A stretch of DNA of 64,000 nt from contig DATIDV010000047.1 in assembly GCA_035456105.1 (NCBI GenBank), positions 52,348-116,347 on the forward strand, written 5' to 3'. Positions 25,650-34,770 of this stretch are shown here, in pieces. Numbering within the stretch: the first letter of the stretch is position 1; every line of letters begins with the position of its first letter. The notes under the pieces were generated by a model. The model did no database searches and had not been told where the DNA came from. It worked only from the letters and a program-made list of their open reading frames with translations. This DNA comes from Viridibacterium sp035456105. GTDB taxonomy: Bacteria; Pseudomonadota; Gammaproteobacteria; Burkholderiales; Rhodocyclaceae. The translations under genes were made by a program, and so were the position numbers.

Positions 25650-26611
25650 GGCAATGGCACAGCCTCGATGAGCTTGCGCACCAGCGCGTCAGCACCGTGC
25701 AGCGTGCCGCCGCCATGCAGGCGATGGCCGGCTACGCTGGGCAGTACAGTTTGCAGGTCTTCAGGACGCACATGGTCGCGCCCGGCAATCAGTGCCGAGG
25801 CGCGTGCCGCCGCCAGCAGACCAATGCCGCTGCGCGGCGATAAGCCTTGTGCCACACCGCTCATGCTGCGGCTTGCCGCCAGCAGGCCCTGCACATAGTC
25901 GAGGATGCGCTCGCTGACGTGCACGGCCGCGCAGGCCTCCTGCAAGGTGGCAAGCGTGCCGGCATCGGTCAGCGGTGCGAGCTGGGCCAGCAACTCGCGC
26001 CTGTCCTGACCGGCAAGCAGCGCGCGCTCGGCTGCTGCATCGGGCAGACCGAGGCTGATGCGCATCAGGAAGCGGTCAAGCTGCGACTCGGGCAGCGGGA
26101 ACGTGCCGATCTGGTGTGACGGGTTCTGTGTGGCGATGACGAAGAACGGGGCCGGCAGGGGATGCGGCTTGCCATCGACGGTGACTTGTCGCTCCTCCAT
26201 CGCTTCCAGCAGCGCGCTCTGTGTTTTCGGCGTAGTGCGGTTGATCTCGTCGGCCAGTAAGACCTGCGAGAACACCGGCCCGGGATGGAAGCGGAACAGC
26301 TGCTCGCGCACGTCGAAAATCGACACACCGATCAGATCGGCAGGCAGCAGATCGCTGGTGAACTGCACGCGCTGGAACTTCAGGCCCAGCGTGACGGCGA
26401 GTGCATGCGCCAGCGTCGTCTTGCCGACACCGGGTTGATCTTCGATCAGCAGGTGACCACGGGCCAGCAGGCAGGCCAGCGACAGGCGCAGAGCCTCGGG
26501 CTTGCCGAGCACGATCTGGCTCAACTGGTCGAGGATGCGGCCGGAAAGCTGGCTGGCGTTTTTGATGTCTGACGCCACGTCGTTGGCGATTCGGGCTGCG
26601 ATTGCGGTCAT
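25646..26611 (-). CDS. MoxR-family AAA+ ATPase
   Basis: Cytoplasmic chaperone-like ATPase of about 321 residues. Walker A is EDQPGVGKTT (about 57-66), Walker B is VLLADEINRTTPKTQSALLEAM, and sensor 1 is FFVIATQNPSHQIGTFPLPE. The open frame extends to 26716, but ATG 26611 (MTAIAARIAN) gives the standard N-terminus; no strong ribosome binding site decides. It is first of the moxR-DUF58-tgpA-mltB operon, all joined by 4-bp overlaps. Its clients are unknown. Confidence 0.92.
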   Translation of the reverse strand: MTAIAARIANDVASDIKNASQLSGRILDQLSQIVLGKPEALRLSLACLLARGHLLIEDQPGVGKTTLAHALAVTLGLKFQRVQFTSDLLPADLIGVSIFDVREQLFRFHPGPVFSQVLLADEINRTTPKTQSALLEAMEERQVTVDGKPHPLPAPFFVIATQNPSHQIGTFPLPESQLDRFLMRISLGLPDAAAERALLAGQDRRELLAQLAPLTDAGTLATLQEACAAVHVSERILDYVQGLLAASRSMSGVAQGLSPRSGIGLLAAARASALIAGRDHVRPEDLQTVLPSVAGHRLHGGGTLHGADALVRKLIEAVPLP

Positions 26612-26761
26612 GAGGTGCTCAAGGAGGTTACGCGAAGGGCTATTGCGAGAAGGGCGTGAGGAGATGACTGCAAATGATATCGGCAGTTCCTCTGCAGAAC
26701 TGCAGCCCTGATCCACGGATGGCCGTCGCGGGCAGACGGTCAGGCGGGGCTACACAAGCTG

Positions 26762-27622
26762 CTATGCGCTTTGCAGCGAATATACAAGGCTGTCCTTGCC
26801 GCCCTGTTTGGCGCGGTACATCAACTCGTCGGCGCGGTGCATGAGCTGTTCAGCCGAGCTGGGTGGAATCGGGCAGGTCAGCACGCCGATGCTGAAGGTC
26901 ATTGGCCACAGGTCGAGCAGCATGCGGTTCAGCAGGGCGTCGCGCAGGCGCGGCGCAACGATGGCCGCGGCTTCCGAGTCCGCATTGGGCAGGAGCACCA
27001 CGAACTCGTCACCGCCGAGTCGGGCAACCGAGTCGATACCACGCACGGTTTGCAACAAGGTTTCGCTGACCGCTTGCAGCAGCCGATCACCTTCGCGGTG
27101 GCCAAGACGGTCGTTGATGGATTTGAAATCGTCGAGGTCTATGTAGATGAGAGACAGAGCCTGGCCGTGGCGTAGTGCGCGCAGGATTTCCTGATCGACC
27201 TCGTTCATGAATGCCATGCGATTGCGCGCGCCGGTGAGGGCGTCGGTGCGGACGAGGGCGCGTTCCTTTTCAAGCAGACGCGAGATTTCGCAGACCAGTA
27301 CCGCGACGAGCACAAATACGCAGGCGATGATAAAGAAGTCCCACAGCATCGCGGCCGTTGCCAGGTCTGCGCGCATTTCACGTGGGTTAAGAATGACGAT
27401 TGCCACGGCACTCAGCACGCCAAATATCAGCCCCGCGTTGCGGCTCAGACGCCATGCGGCCAGTGATACGGGCGCGAAGTACAACAGCGACAGCGAGAGA
27501 TAAGTGCCAGAAATGTAATCCAGCGCGGCCACTGCGACGAACAGGGCGAGCGTCAGAATGCACATGAAAGGGCGCGGCAAAAGCTTTAACCAGCCCATGA
27601 TTTCTTGAAAGCGTGTATTCAT
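26762..27622 (-). CDS. membrane diguanylate cyclase (GGDEF)
   Basis: Makes cyclic di-GMP from two GTP. 286 residues: four or so membrane segments in 18-112 with almost no periplasmic sensory domain, a short coiled linker, and a GGDEF domain. The active site is GGDEF at 203-207, and an intact RxxD inhibitory site (R194, D197) lies five residues before it, so product feedback is expected. A divergent or partner phosphodiesterase is not in the window; a PilZ protein is about 4 kb away. Confidence 0.93.
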   Translation of the reverse strand: MNTRFQEIMGWLKLLPRPFMCILTLALFVAVAALDYISGTYLSLSLLYFAPVSLAAWRLSRNAGLIFGVLSAVAIVILNPREMRADLATAAMLWDFFIIACVFVLVAVLVCEISRLLEKERALVRTDALTGARNRMAFMNEVDQEILRALRHGQALSLIYIDLDDFKSINDRLGHREGDRLLQAVSETLLQTVRGIDSVARLGGDEFVVLLPNADSEAAAIVAPRLRDALLNRMLLDLWPMTFSIGVLTCPIPPSSAEQLMHRADELMYRAKQGGKDSLVYSLQSA

Positions 27623-27757
27623 GATTTAACAGGCGGAAGGCCCCCCGGCCAGTCCGTCAGAGAAGTCCCGCGGTGCAGGCCCTTGGCCGCGATGATACGG
27701 CTTGTGCGCAGGCCATGTGCAAAAGCCCGCGAAGCCGTTGTCGATCTTTACGCAAGC

Positions 27758-28996
27758 TTACCTGGCGGGCTCGCTCGCGGCCCCTTGCACCAGACGCTCG
27801 CGCTTTGTCAGCTCGGGAAAGTTCTTCATCCAGGCTGCCACGACCACCAGCGTGCCAATCCCACCGATCGCAACGGAGGTCACTGCGCCCCACAGTGCTG
27901 CCGTGGTGCCGGACTCGAATTCGCCGAGCTGATTCGAGGCGCCGATGAAGATCGAATTAACGGCGCTGACGCGGCCGCGCATCTCGTTTGGGGTTTCCAG
28001 CTGTACCAGTGATTGGCGAATGACCACGCTGACCATGTCGGCTGCGCCGGTGATGACGAGCGCGACCAGCGACAGCAGGAACACCTTCGAAAAAGCAAAC
28101 ACCAGCGTCGCCACACCGTAGATCGCCACGGCCCCGAACATCACCTTGCCCACACGGCGCTGGATCGGCTTGCGTGCCAGCCAGATCGAAGTGGTCAATG
28201 CGCCAACAGCAGGCGCCGAGCGCAGCATGCCCAGCCCAACGGGCCCGACAAAGAGAATGTCGCGCGCAAAAATTGGCAGCAGTGCCGTGGCACCGCCGAG
28301 CAGCACGGCGAACAGATCGAGCGAGATGGCGCCGAGCACGGCCTTGCGGTGCCAGATGAAATCCAGCCCGGCAAATATGCTGCGCAGCGTGGCCGGTTCG
28401 CGTGCCGCAGGTTTGTGATCAATCTTTACCGTCAGGAAACAGATCGCGGAAATAAGCGTCAGTGCGCAGCACAGCGAATAGACCGTGTTGGCGCCTGTAG
28501 CGTACAGAAAGCCGCCAAAGGCGGGCCCGACGATGATCGCAAATTGCACGCCTGAGGAACTCATTGCCATGGCGCGTGGCAAGACTTCGATCGGTACCAC
28601 CAACGGAGCCAGTGCCTGCTGGGTGGGCATCTGGAAGGCTTTGGCTGTGCCGATCAGCAGCGAGCAGAACAGGATCAGGTCACGGCTGATCCAGTCGTAA
28701 TGCGTACTCGCAATCAACACGCCGATTACCAGCGTTTGTAGTGCCAGACACAGGGTGATGATCTTGCGGCGGTCATAACGATCCGCCACATGACCGACGA
28801 CCAGCGTGAGCAGCAGGGCCGGTGCGAACTGTACGAGGCCGACCAGGCCAAGGTCCATGGCGCTGTGCGTGAGGTCGTACATCTGCCAGCCGACGGCGAC
28901 GGCCAGCATATTGTTCGACATCGAAGTGAACACGCGCCCGAGCCAGAAACTGACAAACGGGCGGTGGCGAAACAGTGCGAAATCTGTGGCCGACAT
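27758..28996 (-). CDS. MFS transporter, EntS-like (MFS_3)
   Basis: A 412-residue exporter with about twelve membrane segments. The opening block SFWLGRVFTSMSNNMLAVAVGWQMY and the motif A form GHVADRYDRRKIIT are typical of the EntS/MFS_3 group of drug and siderophore exporters. No siderophore or regulator gene is adjacent, so the substrate is unknown. It starts at ATG 28996 and stands 36 bases after the heparinase-like gene on the same strand, so the two could be co-transcribed. Confidence 0.86.
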   Translation of the reverse strand: MSATDFALFRHRPFVSFWLGRVFTSMSNNMLAVAVGWQMYDLTHSAMDLGLVGLVQFAPALLLTLVVGHVADRYDRRKIITLCLALQTLVIGVLIASTHYDWISRDLILFCSLLIGTAKAFQMPTQQALAPLVVPIEVLPRAMAMSSSGVQFAIIVGPAFGGFLYATGANTVYSLCCALTLISAICFLTVKIDHKPAAREPATLRSIFAGLDFIWHRKAVLGAISLDLFAVLLGGATALLPIFARDILFVGPVGLGMLRSAPAVGALTTSIWLARKPIQRRVGKVMFGAVAIYGVATLVFAFSKVFLLSLVALVITGAADMVSVVIRQSLVQLETPNEMRGRVSAVNSIFIGASNQLGEFESGTTAALWGAVTSVAIGGIGTLVVVAAWMKNFPELTKRERLVQGAASEPAR

Positions 28997-29032
28997 GAAG
29001 CGCGGAAATGGCGAGAAGAGTTGAGGGGCGCT

Positions 29033-31495
29033 TTAGCTGCCTGGGCTGCTGGGCCCGCTGTCCAAGCCACCAACGAGAGGAACGATCGTTATCTCGGCGG
29101 TCTGTTCGGATAGCTTGATAAGGATCTGGCGCTTGTTGACGTCGTAATCCCAGTTGTCTCTGGAGATACCTCTTACGGTACGCGGGGACGTTGCTTTCTG
29201 GATCGTCAGTTCCGTGGCCTTGTGTGGCGCAAACCGGATGTTGATCGTTTCGGGCGTGACCGTAGCGTCGATGCTGAGCGGTACGTCACTGTCGAAGGAG
29301 AATAGTCGCGAGTCATATCTGCGTGCTTCGATCAGGTTGATACGCGTGTCGCTGCCACGTGAGCTGACCGAACCGGCCAGCCCATTGATTTCAATTCCAT
29401 CGGCACGAATGGTGGCGTCATTTTCCTTGGCCATGAACACGATGTCGTCGGAGTTCTGCGTCTTCACGCCGACAGCAAAGCCGCGCCGGATCTTGATCGG
29501 GCGGATCACTGCATCCTCGGCGCCAAAGCCGTCGCGGTGCGGGTACATCACGCTGAAGAAGGTTTGCGCTTTGGATTTGGCCAGCGTTTCCGCGGTTACA
29601 TGCCATTCATTCGGCATGCGCTTTTCGTAGCCGCTGGCAACGGCTGGCGTGAACGCATCGGTTTGCCGCAGGCTCAGCTGGCCCGGAGCGGGTGACAGCA
29701 GAAGCGTATCGAGGCGCGCGACACCTCTTGCGATCGCGATGCGATTATTGTCCGGGTCCAGGCCCATTTCGTCACGTGCATGCAGTAGCCACTGGAACTT
29801 CGTTTCTTGCGGCGCGGCCACTTCATCGAGCATCACGAAGTAGCGCCGATCCACGAAGAAGATGTGGCGCAGCGCCTGCGTTGCATTGCCGGCATAGGCC
29901 TGCTTCGCATCGCCTGTGACAAAGCTGAAGCGCTCGCCGTTGACCTGGCGGCTGATGCTGCCCTTCGCGGCGGCGCTCTTGATCTGTTGCCCTTGGCCGT
30001 CAATGAGAATGGCATTTTTGGCGGCAGTGGTCCGCGTCCAGCCGACATGGTGCGGGCTGTCGTACCACTCGCGGTAGCCGGAGGAAATAGCCAGTGGTTC
30101 GCCAAAGGCATTGATGACGAAACTGTTCTGGTCCGCAAAGCTGTGGCTGGCAGAGCCGAAGGGGCTGGACTTGAAGGCCAGCATGATGTCTTCACTCTTG
30201 TTGCCGAGGCGCGAATGCATCGCCACCCAGCCGATGTCATCGAAGTAACGCGTCAGCGGCAAGTGCAGCAGCTCGGCCTCCTGCAACTGCGACTGGTTAC
30301 GACGGAACAGGTGCAGCATCGCGTCCATTGCGCCAAAGTCGTAGTAGCCAAAAGCCGTCGGGTATTTCGTCGTCAGCAGATGGCCGAAGCGCAGCAGGTA
30401 AGGGTCCTGCTGCAACAAGGCGAATTTTTCCAGCATCAAGGCGATGCTCGGCGTCGGCCCCACGATGTTGGTCAGGTCGCCAAACGAGGAGCCGGGGTAG
30501 GGCATCAGGTTGTAGGCCGCGAACCACGGTGTGTTGCGGAAGAACGGGCGCTGCAGTGGTTCGTCGAAACCCTGCAGCTTCATCGCTTCGAGAAAGCGCA
30601 GGTGTTGCGTCATGCCGGTGGCCCAATAGTTGAGCCCTTCCGACCAGCCGCCTGCATCGCCGCCCCATACCGGGAATTGGCGCAAGTAGTACTCATAGCT
30701 CCACGCAACCCAGGCCGGCGCGGCTGCCGTGTCGTGATACAGGGCCATGCCGCCCAGCCCAAGTGTCGAGATGAAGCGCATCGGGTGGCTGAGCGAATTG
30801 TCGGGCGAGGTTGGTGTGCTCAGCGAGAACTTCGGCTGGATGTGTTCAGCCAGCAAGGTCAGGCGCGCGGCAATCGCCGTATTGACAGTCGTGCGCTCCT
30901 CTGCCGTCAGGGCAGTCCAGGCCCAGTCGTAGGCAAAGATCATCGGACGAAGATGCTGGATGAATAATTCGTCGTTGGTGCGCAGCACCTCGTTGTCAAT
31001 CTTCCAGCTTGCCAGATGCAACAACCAGCGCGCCGCTTCACGCCCGTAGCGTTGCTCCCCCGTCAGCTGCCAGCCGAGGGCGTAGCGCCATGCCCAGTTG
31101 CCGGCATCATTGGCCGCCATGTAGCCCTGACGCCAGGCCTCTGAGCCATCCTGTGTGCCGTTCCGCACGGCGGGCGGTTGCGCTGGCAGTGGCTTGTTGT
31201 CCAGCGGTGGTACGGCCAGCTTGGCGAGCGCCGTGGCATCGGCCTGGGTGGGCAATGTCTTGAGCAGGAATTCGCGCAGTGCGGGAATGTCGGCGGGCCG
31301 CAGCAGCAGGCGCGGGTGTTCGTTCTTCAGACTGGCTGCCAGTGTCGCGATGCGTGCATCCACAAGCTCCTTGTCCGTCGCAGCGTGCGCAGCGAACGTC
31401 TGCAGACAGCAGCAGAGGAGAGCGAACAGGAGAGCAAGGGGTTTGGTGAGCGGGCTACGAGAAAGCAGGGGAGGGTGAAAGGAGAGCGCTGACAA
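29033..31495 (-). CDS. exported heparinase II/III-like protein, TTG start
   Basis: A large (820-residue) exported protein. A hydrophobic stretch (LALLFALLCCCLQTFAAHA) ends in a likely signal-peptidase site. The body matches the DUF4962 plus heparinase II-like layout: an alpha/alpha toroid (WAWRYALGWQLTGEQRYG, RPMIFAYDWAWTALT, GGWSEGLNYW) and a beta-sandwich half (SHSFADQNSFVINAFGEPLAI, RHIFFVDRRYFVMLDEV). It may be a polysaccharide lyase acting on a uronic-acid polymer. The frame is closed upstream by a TGA two codons before 31495 and no ATG precedes the signal sequence, so a TTG start is forced. Confidence 0.78.
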   Translation of the reverse strand: MSALSFHPPLLSRSPLTKPLALLFALLCCCLQTFAAHAATDKELVDARIATLAASLKNEHPRLLLRPADIPALREFLLKTLPTQADATALAKLAVPPLDNKPLPAQPPAVRNGTQDGSEAWRQGYMAANDAGNWAWRYALGWQLTGEQRYGREAARWLLHLASWKIDNEVLRTNDELFIQHLRPMIFAYDWAWTALTAEERTTVNTAIAARLTLLAEHIQPKFSLSTPTSPDNSLSHPMRFISTLGLGGMALYHDTAAAPAWVAWSYEYYLRQFPVWGGDAGGWSEGLNYWATGMTQHLRFLEAMKLQGFDEPLQRPFFRNTPWFAAYNLMPYPGSSFGDLTNIVGPTPSIALMLEKFALLQQDPYLLRFGHLLTTKYPTAFGYYDFGAMDAMLHLFRRNQSQLQEAELLHLPLTRYFDDIGWVAMHSRLGNKSEDIMLAFKSSPFGSASHSFADQNSFVINAFGEPLAISSGYREWYDSPHHVGWTRTTAAKNAILIDGQGQQIKSAAAKGSISRQVNGERFSFVTGDAKQAYAGNATQALRHIFFVDRRYFVMLDEVAAPQETKFQWLLHARDEMGLDPDNNRIAIARGVARLDTLLLSPAPGQLSLRQTDAFTPAVASGYEKRMPNEWHVTAETLAKSKAQTFFSVMYPHRDGFGAEDAVIRPIKIRRGFAVGVKTQNSDDIVFMAKENDATIRADGIEINGLAGSVSSRGSDTRINLIEARRYDSRLFSFDSDVPLSIDATVTPETINIRFAPHKATELTIQKATSPRTVRGISRDNWDYDVNKRQILIKLSEQTAEITIVPLVGGLDSGPSSPGS

Positions 31496-31663
31496 GATTC
31501 AACTTTCCCGCTCCACACCGGGGAGCGAACGGAGCAACAGAGAGGGCCGGAGCAGCGCGTTTACTGATGAAGCAAACTAGCGCGGAGACTCCACGGCAAA
31601 GCCGCAGCCCGGGCAGGGAGGCCGCAATCTTAGCACCACGCTCAGGCAAAGATGTTTCACGCG

Positions 31664-31682
31664 TCCGGCCGGGGAGGCCGGA
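31664..31682 (-). terminator. short hairpin after the PilZ gene
   Basis: TCCGGCC and GGCCGGA pair perfectly around GGGGA, 2 bases past the PilZ stop codon. No U-tract follows on the minus strand. The rest of the 31496-31684 gap holds nothing I can identify. Confidence 0.4.
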
Positions 31683-31684
31683 GC

Positions 31685-32125
31685 CTAGTTCGACATGAAG
31701 GTGCGCAGGGGAGGGAAGTCCGCTGCGTATTTGCTGATCCACTCCTCGGCGGCGGTACGTGCGTCCAGCACGCGCCCCTCAAGGCGCATCACCTCGTTGC
31801 GATAGTGCTCGATGTGGCAAATTTGCTCCACCATGCGCGCAGCGAAGGCGTCTTCACGCTGCAGGAAGCGGATGCCTATCTCGTGGTGTCCGTTGCGGCG
31901 CCGACACCAGGCGACTTCACCCTCTGCCTGAAATGGTGGGCTGACCAGTTCGATACTGATGTCGACATGCGTGCCGACATCCATTTCGCATTCCGAGCGG
32001 CAGGCCAGACCGCCCAGACTCACATCCATCAGACGTTGTCCAGCGTGGCCCTGAATCGGTTGCGCATGGACATCAATCGGGACGTCGCTCGGATGGCGCA
32101 AAAAAGCCCGTGCAGCAGCACACAT
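31685..32125 (-). CDS. PilZ-domain protein
   Basis: A 146-residue cytoplasmic protein, expected to bind cyclic di-GMP. The D/NxSxxG motif is present as DVSLGG (about 34-39) and the domain continues to GIRFLQ. The usual arginine motif is odd: where RRxxxR is expected the sequence reads LRHPSDVP, although an RAFLR lies just before. Ligand binding is therefore uncertain. ATG 32125 is fixed by GGAGG six bases upstream. A C-terminal helical tail of about 45 residues follows the domain. Confidence 0.82.
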   Translation of the reverse strand: MCAAARAFLRHPSDVPIDVHAQPIQGHAGQRLMDVSLGGLACRSECEMDVGTHVDISIELVSPPFQAEGEVAWCRRRNGHHEIGIRFLQREDAFAARMVEQICHIEHYRNEVMRLEGRVLDARTAAEEWISKYAADFPPLRTFMSN

Positions 32126-32221
32126 CACATCCTCCGTCCGAAAAACTGAACTTCATTATGGGTCAGGTGTGCTGCAGCGCAAGGTTGGAAAGACCCTGAA
32201 CTGCGAAGAGTCAAACGATCA

Positions 32222-32611
32222 TCATTTAGGCAGTAGCTCTCCATCAAGGTAGTACCAGCGACCGTCTTCACGCACAAAGCGGCTGATCTCATGCAGACGC
32301 TGGGCTCGGCCGTTTATTTTGTAGCGTGCAATGAATTCGACTGTGGCGTCGTCGCCGTGTTGCGCATGTGCGCGTAGGTCCAGCCCTAGCCACTTTGTTT
32401 GCTCGTCATCAAAGGTCATTTCAGCGGGGCGAGTGCTGACATGCCAGGTGGCTTGCAGGTAGTTCGCCAGTTGCAGCACGTAAGCGCTGTAGCGCGAGCG
32501 CATGAGGGCCTCTGCTGTAGTGGCGGCGCTGCCTGCATGGAGTGGTTCGCAGCAGTCGGCATAGAGCCCCTTGCCGCAAGGGCAAGCTTGTTGTGTTGCG
32601 GCCTTCTTCAT
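32222..32611 (-). CDS. SEC-C motif protein, YchJ/UPF0225 type
   Basis: A 129-residue cytoplasmic protein. The N-terminal zinc-binding SEC-C motif is CPCGKGLYADCCEPLH and the rest is the YchJ-type NTF2-like fold (RSRYSAYVLQLANYL, then FIARYKINGRAQRLHE). The start ATG 32611 was chosen because it opens just before the SEC-C motif and lies only two bases after the stop of the kinase gene. Function of the family is unknown; metal binding is inferred from the motif. Confidence 0.88.
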   Translation of the reverse strand: MKKAATQQACPCGKGLYADCCEPLHAGSAATTAEALMRSRYSAYVLQLANYLQATWHVSTRPAEMTFDDEQTKWLGLDLRAHAQHGDDATVEFIARYKINGRAQRLHEISRFVREDGRWYYLDGELLPK

Positions 32612-32613
32612 GT

Positions 32614-33621
32614 TCAATCCAGCCCTGCGGGTATCAGCGGTTCTTCTTCCATGGCAGCAATCTGCTCCTTGAGTTCCAGAATGCGATCCTGCCAGTAGCG
32701 TGGTGTACCGAACCATGGGAACGCTACCGGAAAGGCCGGGTCGTCCCAGCGTCGTGCGATCCACGCAGCGTAGTGGATCAGGCGCAGGGTGCGTAGCGCT
32801 TCGACGAGTTGCAGCTCCTTGTTGTCGAAGTCGCGGAACTGTCGGTAGCCGCGTAGCACGGCGCCGAGCTGGCGCGACATGCTTTCGCGATCACCCGAGA
32901 GCAGCAGCCAGAGATCCTGAATGGCCGGGCCCATGCACGTGTCATCAAAGTCGACAAACCACGGACCATCGTCAGCCCACAGCACGTTGCCCCCATGGCA
33001 GTCACCGTGAATGCGCAGTTGTTGCAGCAAGCCGGTCTGTGCGAACGAGGCGCGCACATTCGCCATCGCGCGTTCGACCGTGCCTTGCCAGGCCTCAACC
33101 AGTTCGGCGGGGATCAGCGCATTGGCCGTCAGCCAGGCCTGCGAGGCATCGCCGAGGCGTTCAACACTCAGGGCAGGGCGGTCGCTGAAATTCGCCAATT
33201 CGCCGATGGCGTGGATGCGCGAGATGAAGCGCCCCATCCAGGTCAGCGCTTCGTTGTTGTCGAATTCAGGTGCGCGACCACGCAACTTCGGATAAAGCAC
33301 GAAACGGAAATCACCCCGGTGATGCAGGGTGTTGCCTTCGAACTCGAGCGGCGCCGCCACCGGAAGCTCCGCCTCGGCCAGACTGCGCGTGAAGGCGTGC
33401 TCTTCGAGAATCGCCGCATCGCTCCAGCGGGCAGGGCGATAGAACTTGGCAATCAGCGGTTGGCTGTCTTCGATGCCGATCTGGTAGACACGATTCTCGA
33501 AACTGTTGAGCGCCGTGAGGCGGCCATCCGTGCGCAGGCCGAGACTGTCGATAGCGTCCAGCAGCGTGTCTGGCGAGAGCGTTGCAAAAGGTGTTGCGGC
33601 AGATGTCTGCTCGGAAGTCAT
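32614..33621 (-). CDS. srkA: stress response serine/threonine kinase A
   Basis: A 335-residue APH-fold kinase of the YihE/RdoA/SrkA family, which in E. coli protects stressed cells and counters the MazEF toxin. The N-terminal lobe includes NSFENRVYQIGIEDSQPLIAKFYRP with the ATP lysine; the catalytic loop is IHGDCHGGNVLW and the metal motif VDFDDTCMGPAIQDLW. The frame runs open to 33936, but ATG 33621 (MTSEQTSAA) matches family length. The stop is two bases before the YchJ-like start, so they form a two-gene operon. Confidence 0.92.
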   Translation of the reverse strand: MTSEQTSAATPFATLSPDTLLDAIDSLGLRTDGRLTALNSFENRVYQIGIEDSQPLIAKFYRPARWSDAAILEEHAFTRSLAEAELPVAAPLEFEGNTLHHRGDFRFVLYPKLRGRAPEFDNNEALTWMGRFISRIHAIGELANFSDRPALSVERLGDASQAWLTANALIPAELVEAWQGTVERAMANVRASFAQTGLLQQLRIHGDCHGGNVLWADDGPWFVDFDDTCMGPAIQDLWLLLSGDRESMSRQLGAVLRGYRQFRDFDNKELQLVEALRTLRLIHYAAWIARRWDDPAFPVAFPWFGTPRYWQDRILELKEQIAAMEEEPLIPAGLD

Positions 33622-33656
33622 GCGTCGAGACCGGGTAAGCGTAAATCGTGATCGAT

Positions 33657-34190
33657 TCAGAACAGCGCCATGCCAAGCACGGCGGCAAGAGCCAGCCACC
33701 ATAGCGGATTCAGGCGTGAGTAGTACGAAGCCAACGCGCTTGCGCCGGCCAGCACGTAGATTGTCCAAGCTTGACCGGCCATTCCGGCCGTTTTCACGAG
33801 CAGGCAACCGCTGCCGAAGATCAAGCCAATGGTGATCGGCGCGAGGCCACGTTCGATGGCCTTGCGCCACGGCGAGTGACTGAAGCGATCCCATAGCTTG
33901 CCGACACCGAAGGCCAGTAGCGAAGTGGGGCCGCACATGGCAATGGTTGTGACGATTGCCCCTGTGATGCCAGCGAGCTTCCAGCCGATGAGGCTGACGA
34001 TCAGCACATTGGGGCCGGGTGCCGCCTGCGTGATGGCGTAGAGCGTGGCGAATTCGGCGCTGCTGATCCAGCCATTGACCTCGACGATCTGGCGATGCAT
34101 TTCGGGCAGTACTGCGCTAGCCCCACCGACCGCCATGACGGAGATCAGGCAGAAGCGCAGGAAGAGTTCAGCGATCGAGGGTGGCGTCAT
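33657..34190 (-). CDS. chromate transporter, short-chain subunit (second)
   Basis: A 177-residue membrane protein of the ChrA family, equal to one half of the long two-domain transporter. Family features are GGASAVLPEMHRQIVE, LYAITQAAPGPNVLI (the conserved APGP) and GPTSLLAFGVGKLW. It is translationally coupled to the other half-gene: its ATG (34190) overlaps the preceding TGA. The two proteins probably assemble with opposite orientation to exclude chromate. Frames extending upstream to 34517 belong to the other gene's region. Confidence 0.88.
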   Translation of the reverse strand: MTPPSIAELFLRFCLISVMAVGGASAVLPEMHRQIVEVNGWISSAEFATLYAITQAAPGPNVLIVSLIGWKLAGITGAIVTTIAMCGPTSLLAFGVGKLWDRFSHSPWRKAIERGLAPITIGLIFGSGCLLVKTAGMAGQAWTIYVLAGASALASYYSRLNPLWWLALAAVLGMALF

Positions 34191-34768
34191 GAATCGCCCT
34201 TTTCTTTCTGCTCGCGCCGCACGCTGAGCCATCCACACGTGATGCTGATTGGTGCCAGCACGAACAATACCGTCAGCAGTGGCAGATGCAGCCAGACGAT
34301 CGCCAGGAAGGCTGCCAATAGGGTCAGGAATGACCAGATGTTGCGGTCCATCCGCACCGCGAGCCTGGCGCTGGTGGCGAGGATGAGACCTGCCGCTGCA
34401 GCCGCGATGCCGGTGAGCGCGTGATTGAGCATGGCCGAGTCGGCAAATTGCTCGTAGATGTTGGCAAGGGCAAGAACGATGACGAGTGGTGCCAGCATCA
34501 GACCGGCGACCGCACACACCGAACCATGCCAGCCGTGAAAACGGGCTCCGATGACGACCGACATGTTCACGATGTTTGGCCCTGGCAGGCCTTGCCCGAG
34601 GCCAAGAAGCTCAGTGAACTGCCTGTCGGTGAGCCAGCGTTGATCATCGACAAGCATGCGTCGGGCATGCGGCAATACGCCGCCGAAGCCCGAGATACCC
34701 GTCTTGAAAAACCCCAGGAACAATTGCCGCTTCGTGGGAACCACGGTTTCCGTTGCAGGAAGACTCAT
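34187..34768 (-). CDS. chromate transporter, short-chain subunit (first)
   Basis: A 193-residue ChrA half-protein. FKTGISGFGGVLPHARRML, TELLGLGQGLPGPNIVNMSVVIG (the PGP element) and the later membrane helices are the ChrA signature. The split-gene (short-chain) arrangement is a known alternative to fused ChrA. The ATG at 34768 has no visible Shine-Dalgarno sequence; an intergenic repeat (34771-34803) lies two bases upstream of it. No ChrB-type regulator is adjacent. Confidence 0.88.
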   Translation of the reverse strand: MSLPATETVVPTKRQLFLGFFKTGISGFGGVLPHARRMLVDDQRWLTDRQFTELLGLGQGLPGPNIVNMSVVIGARFHGWHGSVCAVAGLMLAPLVIVLALANIYEQFADSAMLNHALTGIAAAAAGLILATSARLAVRMDRNIWSFLTLLAAFLAIVWLHLPLLTVLFVLAPISITCGWLSVRREQKEKGDS

Positions 34769-34770
34769 CA

